Shown: in pieces, positions 4,872 to 6,320 of the stretch
Layout of the letters: each line of letters opens with the position of its first letter
How positions within the stretch are numbered: the first letter of the stretch is position 1
DNA from: Thermomicrobiales bacterium
Lineage (GTDB): Bacteria; Chloroflexota; Limnocylindria; Limnocylindrales; CSP1-4
Direction of reading: 5' to 3'
DNA length: 6,320 nt
Assembly (NCBI GenBank): GCA_004525275.1
Contig: SPCO01000092.1
Location: 1-6,320 of the forward strand
Made by a program: the position numbers and the translations under genes
Notes under the pieces: generated by a model
Database searches by the model: none
The model's input: the letters and a program-made list of their open reading frames with translations, nothing else
Told to the model about the DNA's origin: nothing

Positions 4872-6281
4872 ATGACCGACCAGTCACGGCCGACCACTCG
4901 CGTCGAGCGCGATTCGATGGGCGAAATGGACGTGCCAGCGGAGGCGCTGTACGGCGCCTCGACCCAGCGGGCCGTTCTCAACTTCCCGATCTCGGGTTCG
5001 GGAATGCCCCCTCGTTTCCTGCGAGCCCTGGCGATGATCAAGTTGGCGGCCGCCGAGACGAATGCGGACCTCGGGTTGCTCGAACCCGAGGTTGCGGCCG
5101 CGATCGCTGCAGCCGCGGCATCGATCGCCGACGGCGACCACGACGACCAGTTCCCGATCGATATCTATCAGACCGGCTCGGGCACCTCGACGAACACGAA
5201 CATGAACGAAGTCGTCGCCCATCTCGCCTCGACTCGGCTCGGAGGCGGCCGGAGGGTCCACCCGAACGACGACGTCAACCGCTGCCAGAGCTCGAACGAC
5301 ACGATCCCGACCGCGCTCCAGCTATCGGCCGCCGTGGCGATCGAGGACGCGCTGCTCCCCGCCCTGGACCGTCTGCACGGTGCGCTCCTGGCCAAGGCCG
5401 AAGCATTCTGGCCGGTGATCAAGACCGGGCGAACACATCTACAGGACGCCACACCAGTCCGCCTCGGTCAGGAATTCAAGGGGTACGCCGGACAGGTCGA
5501 AGCATCGATCCGGCGACTCCGCGCCGCGCAGGCGGAGTTGCTCGAGGTGCCCCTCGGTGGGACCGCGGTCGGGACCGGGATCAACGCCCACCCGGACTTC
5601 GCCGCGGAGGCCTGCGCCCGCCTCTCGGCCCTGACCGGGTTGACCGTCCACGAGACGGCCGACCATTTCCACGCCCAGGCGACGCTCGATGCCGCGATCG
5701 CGGCGCATGGCGCGATCCGAACGACGGCGCTCGGACTCTGGAAGATCGCCTCGGACGTGCGTCTGATGGGGATGGGACCTCGGGCCGGCATCGGCGAACT
5801 GGCTCTGCCAGAGACCCAGCCCGGGTCGAGCATCATGCCCGGCAAGGTGAACCCGGTCATCGTCGAGAGTCTGACGATGGTGGTCGCCCGGGTCATCGGC
5901 AACGACGCGACCGTCGCGTTCGGTCAGACGGGTAGCTTCCTCGAGCTGAACGTCATGTTGCCGGTAACGTCGGCCGCGATGCTCGAATCGATCGAGCTCC
6001 TGGGCGCCGCGACCGCCAACTTCAGCGCTCGCTGCATCGAGGGCCTGACGGCCACCGACCGGGGCCCGCAACTCGTCGAGCAGGGACTGATGCTCGCCAC
6101 CGCGCTGGCCCCATCGATCGGGTACGACGAGGCGGCGACGTTGGCCAAGAATGCGCTCAAGTCCGGTCGCACGATCCGCGAGCTGGCGCTCGAGCGAGGG
6201 ATGGACGCTGCCGAGGTCGACCGCTTGCTCGACCCAGCGGCCATGACCGAACCGGGGATCGGCGGGAAGCCGGCCGGTTAG
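4872..6281 (+). CDS. fumC: Class II fumarate hydratase
   Basis: A 469-residue soluble enzyme, close to the usual 460-470 of FumC, which interconverts fumarate and malate in the TCA cycle as a homotetramer. It opens with RVERDSMGEMDVPAEALYGA (residues 10-29). TGSGTSTNTNMNEV is followed by HPNDDVNRCQSSNDTIPTA, both substrate-site segments. KTGRTHLQDATP carries the general acid/base His189 and PLGGTAVGTGINAHP follows. The superfamily signature PGSSIMPGKVNP carries the catalytic serine on the mobile loop (Ser319). These positions run one ahead of E. coli FumC. The signature is shared with aspartase and other lyases of the superfamily, but the HPNDDVN and GGTAVGTG context and the overall match favour fumarase. 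I chose ATG 4872 because an in-frame GTG at 4836 coincides with the -35 element and would add 12 unrelated residues. Confidence 0.95.
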   Translation: MTDQSRPTTRVERDSMGEMDVPAEALYGASTQRAVLNFPISGSGMPPRFLRALAMIKLAAAETNADLGLLEPEVAAAIAAAAASIADGDHDDQFPIDIYQTGSGTSTNTNMNEVVAHLASTRLGGGRRVHPNDDVNRCQSSNDTIPTALQLSAAVAIEDALLPALDRLHGALLAKAEAFWPVIKTGRTHLQDATPVRLGQEFKGYAGQVEASIRRLRAAQAELLEVPLGGTAVGTGINAHPDFAAEACARLSALTGLTVHETADHFHAQATLDAAIAAHGAIRTTALGLWKIASDVRLMGMGPRAGIGELALPETQPGSSIMPGKVNPVIVESLTMVVARVIGNDATVAFGQTGSFLELNVMLPVTSAAMLESIELLGAATANFSARCIEGLTATDRGPQLVEQGLMLATALAPSIGYDEAATLAKNALKSGRTIRELALERGMDAAEVDRLLDPAAMTEPGIGGKPAG

Positions 6282-6295
6282 CCGTGCGACCAGTC

Positions 6296-6320
6296 GCGTG
6301 CCGCCCGCCGCGTGCCGCCC
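6296..6320. repeat. Start of a possible 14-bp tandem repeat at the right edge
   Basis: GCGTGCCGCCC occurs at 6296-6306 and again at 6310-6320, with GCC between, so the period is 14 bases. The second copy is cut by the window end, so I cannot tell whether this is a two-copy coincidence in GC-rich DNA or the edge of an array. It begins 15 bases after the fumC stop. The rest of 6282-6320 holds no recognisable terminator. Confidence 0.4.

Noticed and set aside
5439..6071. Long minus-strand open frame of about 210 codons inside fumC
   Set aside because: It is antisense to a well-conserved enzyme, has no recognisable domain or ribosome binding site, and long antisense frames are common at high GC.
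6285..6297. Hairpin after fumC (GCGA-CCAG-TCGC)
   Set aside because: The stem is only four pairs and no T-run follows; this is expected by chance in such GC-rich DNA.

Overview
The window is GC-rich, densely packed bacterial DNA of about 6.3 kb. Intergenic gaps are short, several genes overlap by 1 or 4 bases, and two genes have a -10-like hexamer only 6-7 bases before the ATG, suggesting leaderless transcripts. These traits, plus a PadR regulator followed by a protein with an LYPAAWRARYGEEF motif, point to Chloroflexota or Actinomycetota. That assignment is an inference from style and cannot be fixed without a search.

Layout. Minus-strand genes fill 1-4822 and one plus-strand gene fills 4872-6281. 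Read in the direction of transcription from 4822 leftward, the minus-strand block is: flavin reductase-domain protein (4277-4822), alpha/beta hydrolase (3474-4277), small EthD-like protein (3124-3477), classical enoyl-CoA hydratase (2227-3105), DUF1444-like protein (1408-2199) and a PaaG-like isomerase of the crotonase fold (635-1411, apparently starting at CTG). Gaps or overlaps between these genes run from a 4-base overlap to 27 bases, so they look like one operon. A 177-base gap follows, holding seven copies of a 15-bp tandem repeat, a separate promoter and a palindromic operator. These precede a PadR-family repressor (131-457), which overlaps a second gene that runs off the left edge (1-134). 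To the right, fumarase (fumC, 4872-6281) diverges from the operon across a 49-base gap that appears to hold two back-to-back promoters.

How the genes work together. The two crotonase-fold enzymes, the hydrolase, the EthD-like protein and the flavin reductase suggest oxidative breakdown of an acyl-CoA or aromatic-type compound. The flavin reductase would supply reduced flavin to a monooxygenase that is not in the window. The substrate cannot be read from the sequence. Fumarase belongs to central carbon metabolism and probably only shares the intergenic region. The PadR module looks self-regulated and independent of the operon.

Most noteworthy are the tandem repeat that multiplies the in-frame stop codon of the PaaG-like gene, the CTG start of that gene, and the DUF1444-like gene placed between the two crotonase-fold genes. 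I see no evidence for a wholly new system, CRISPR array, mobile element or RNA gene.
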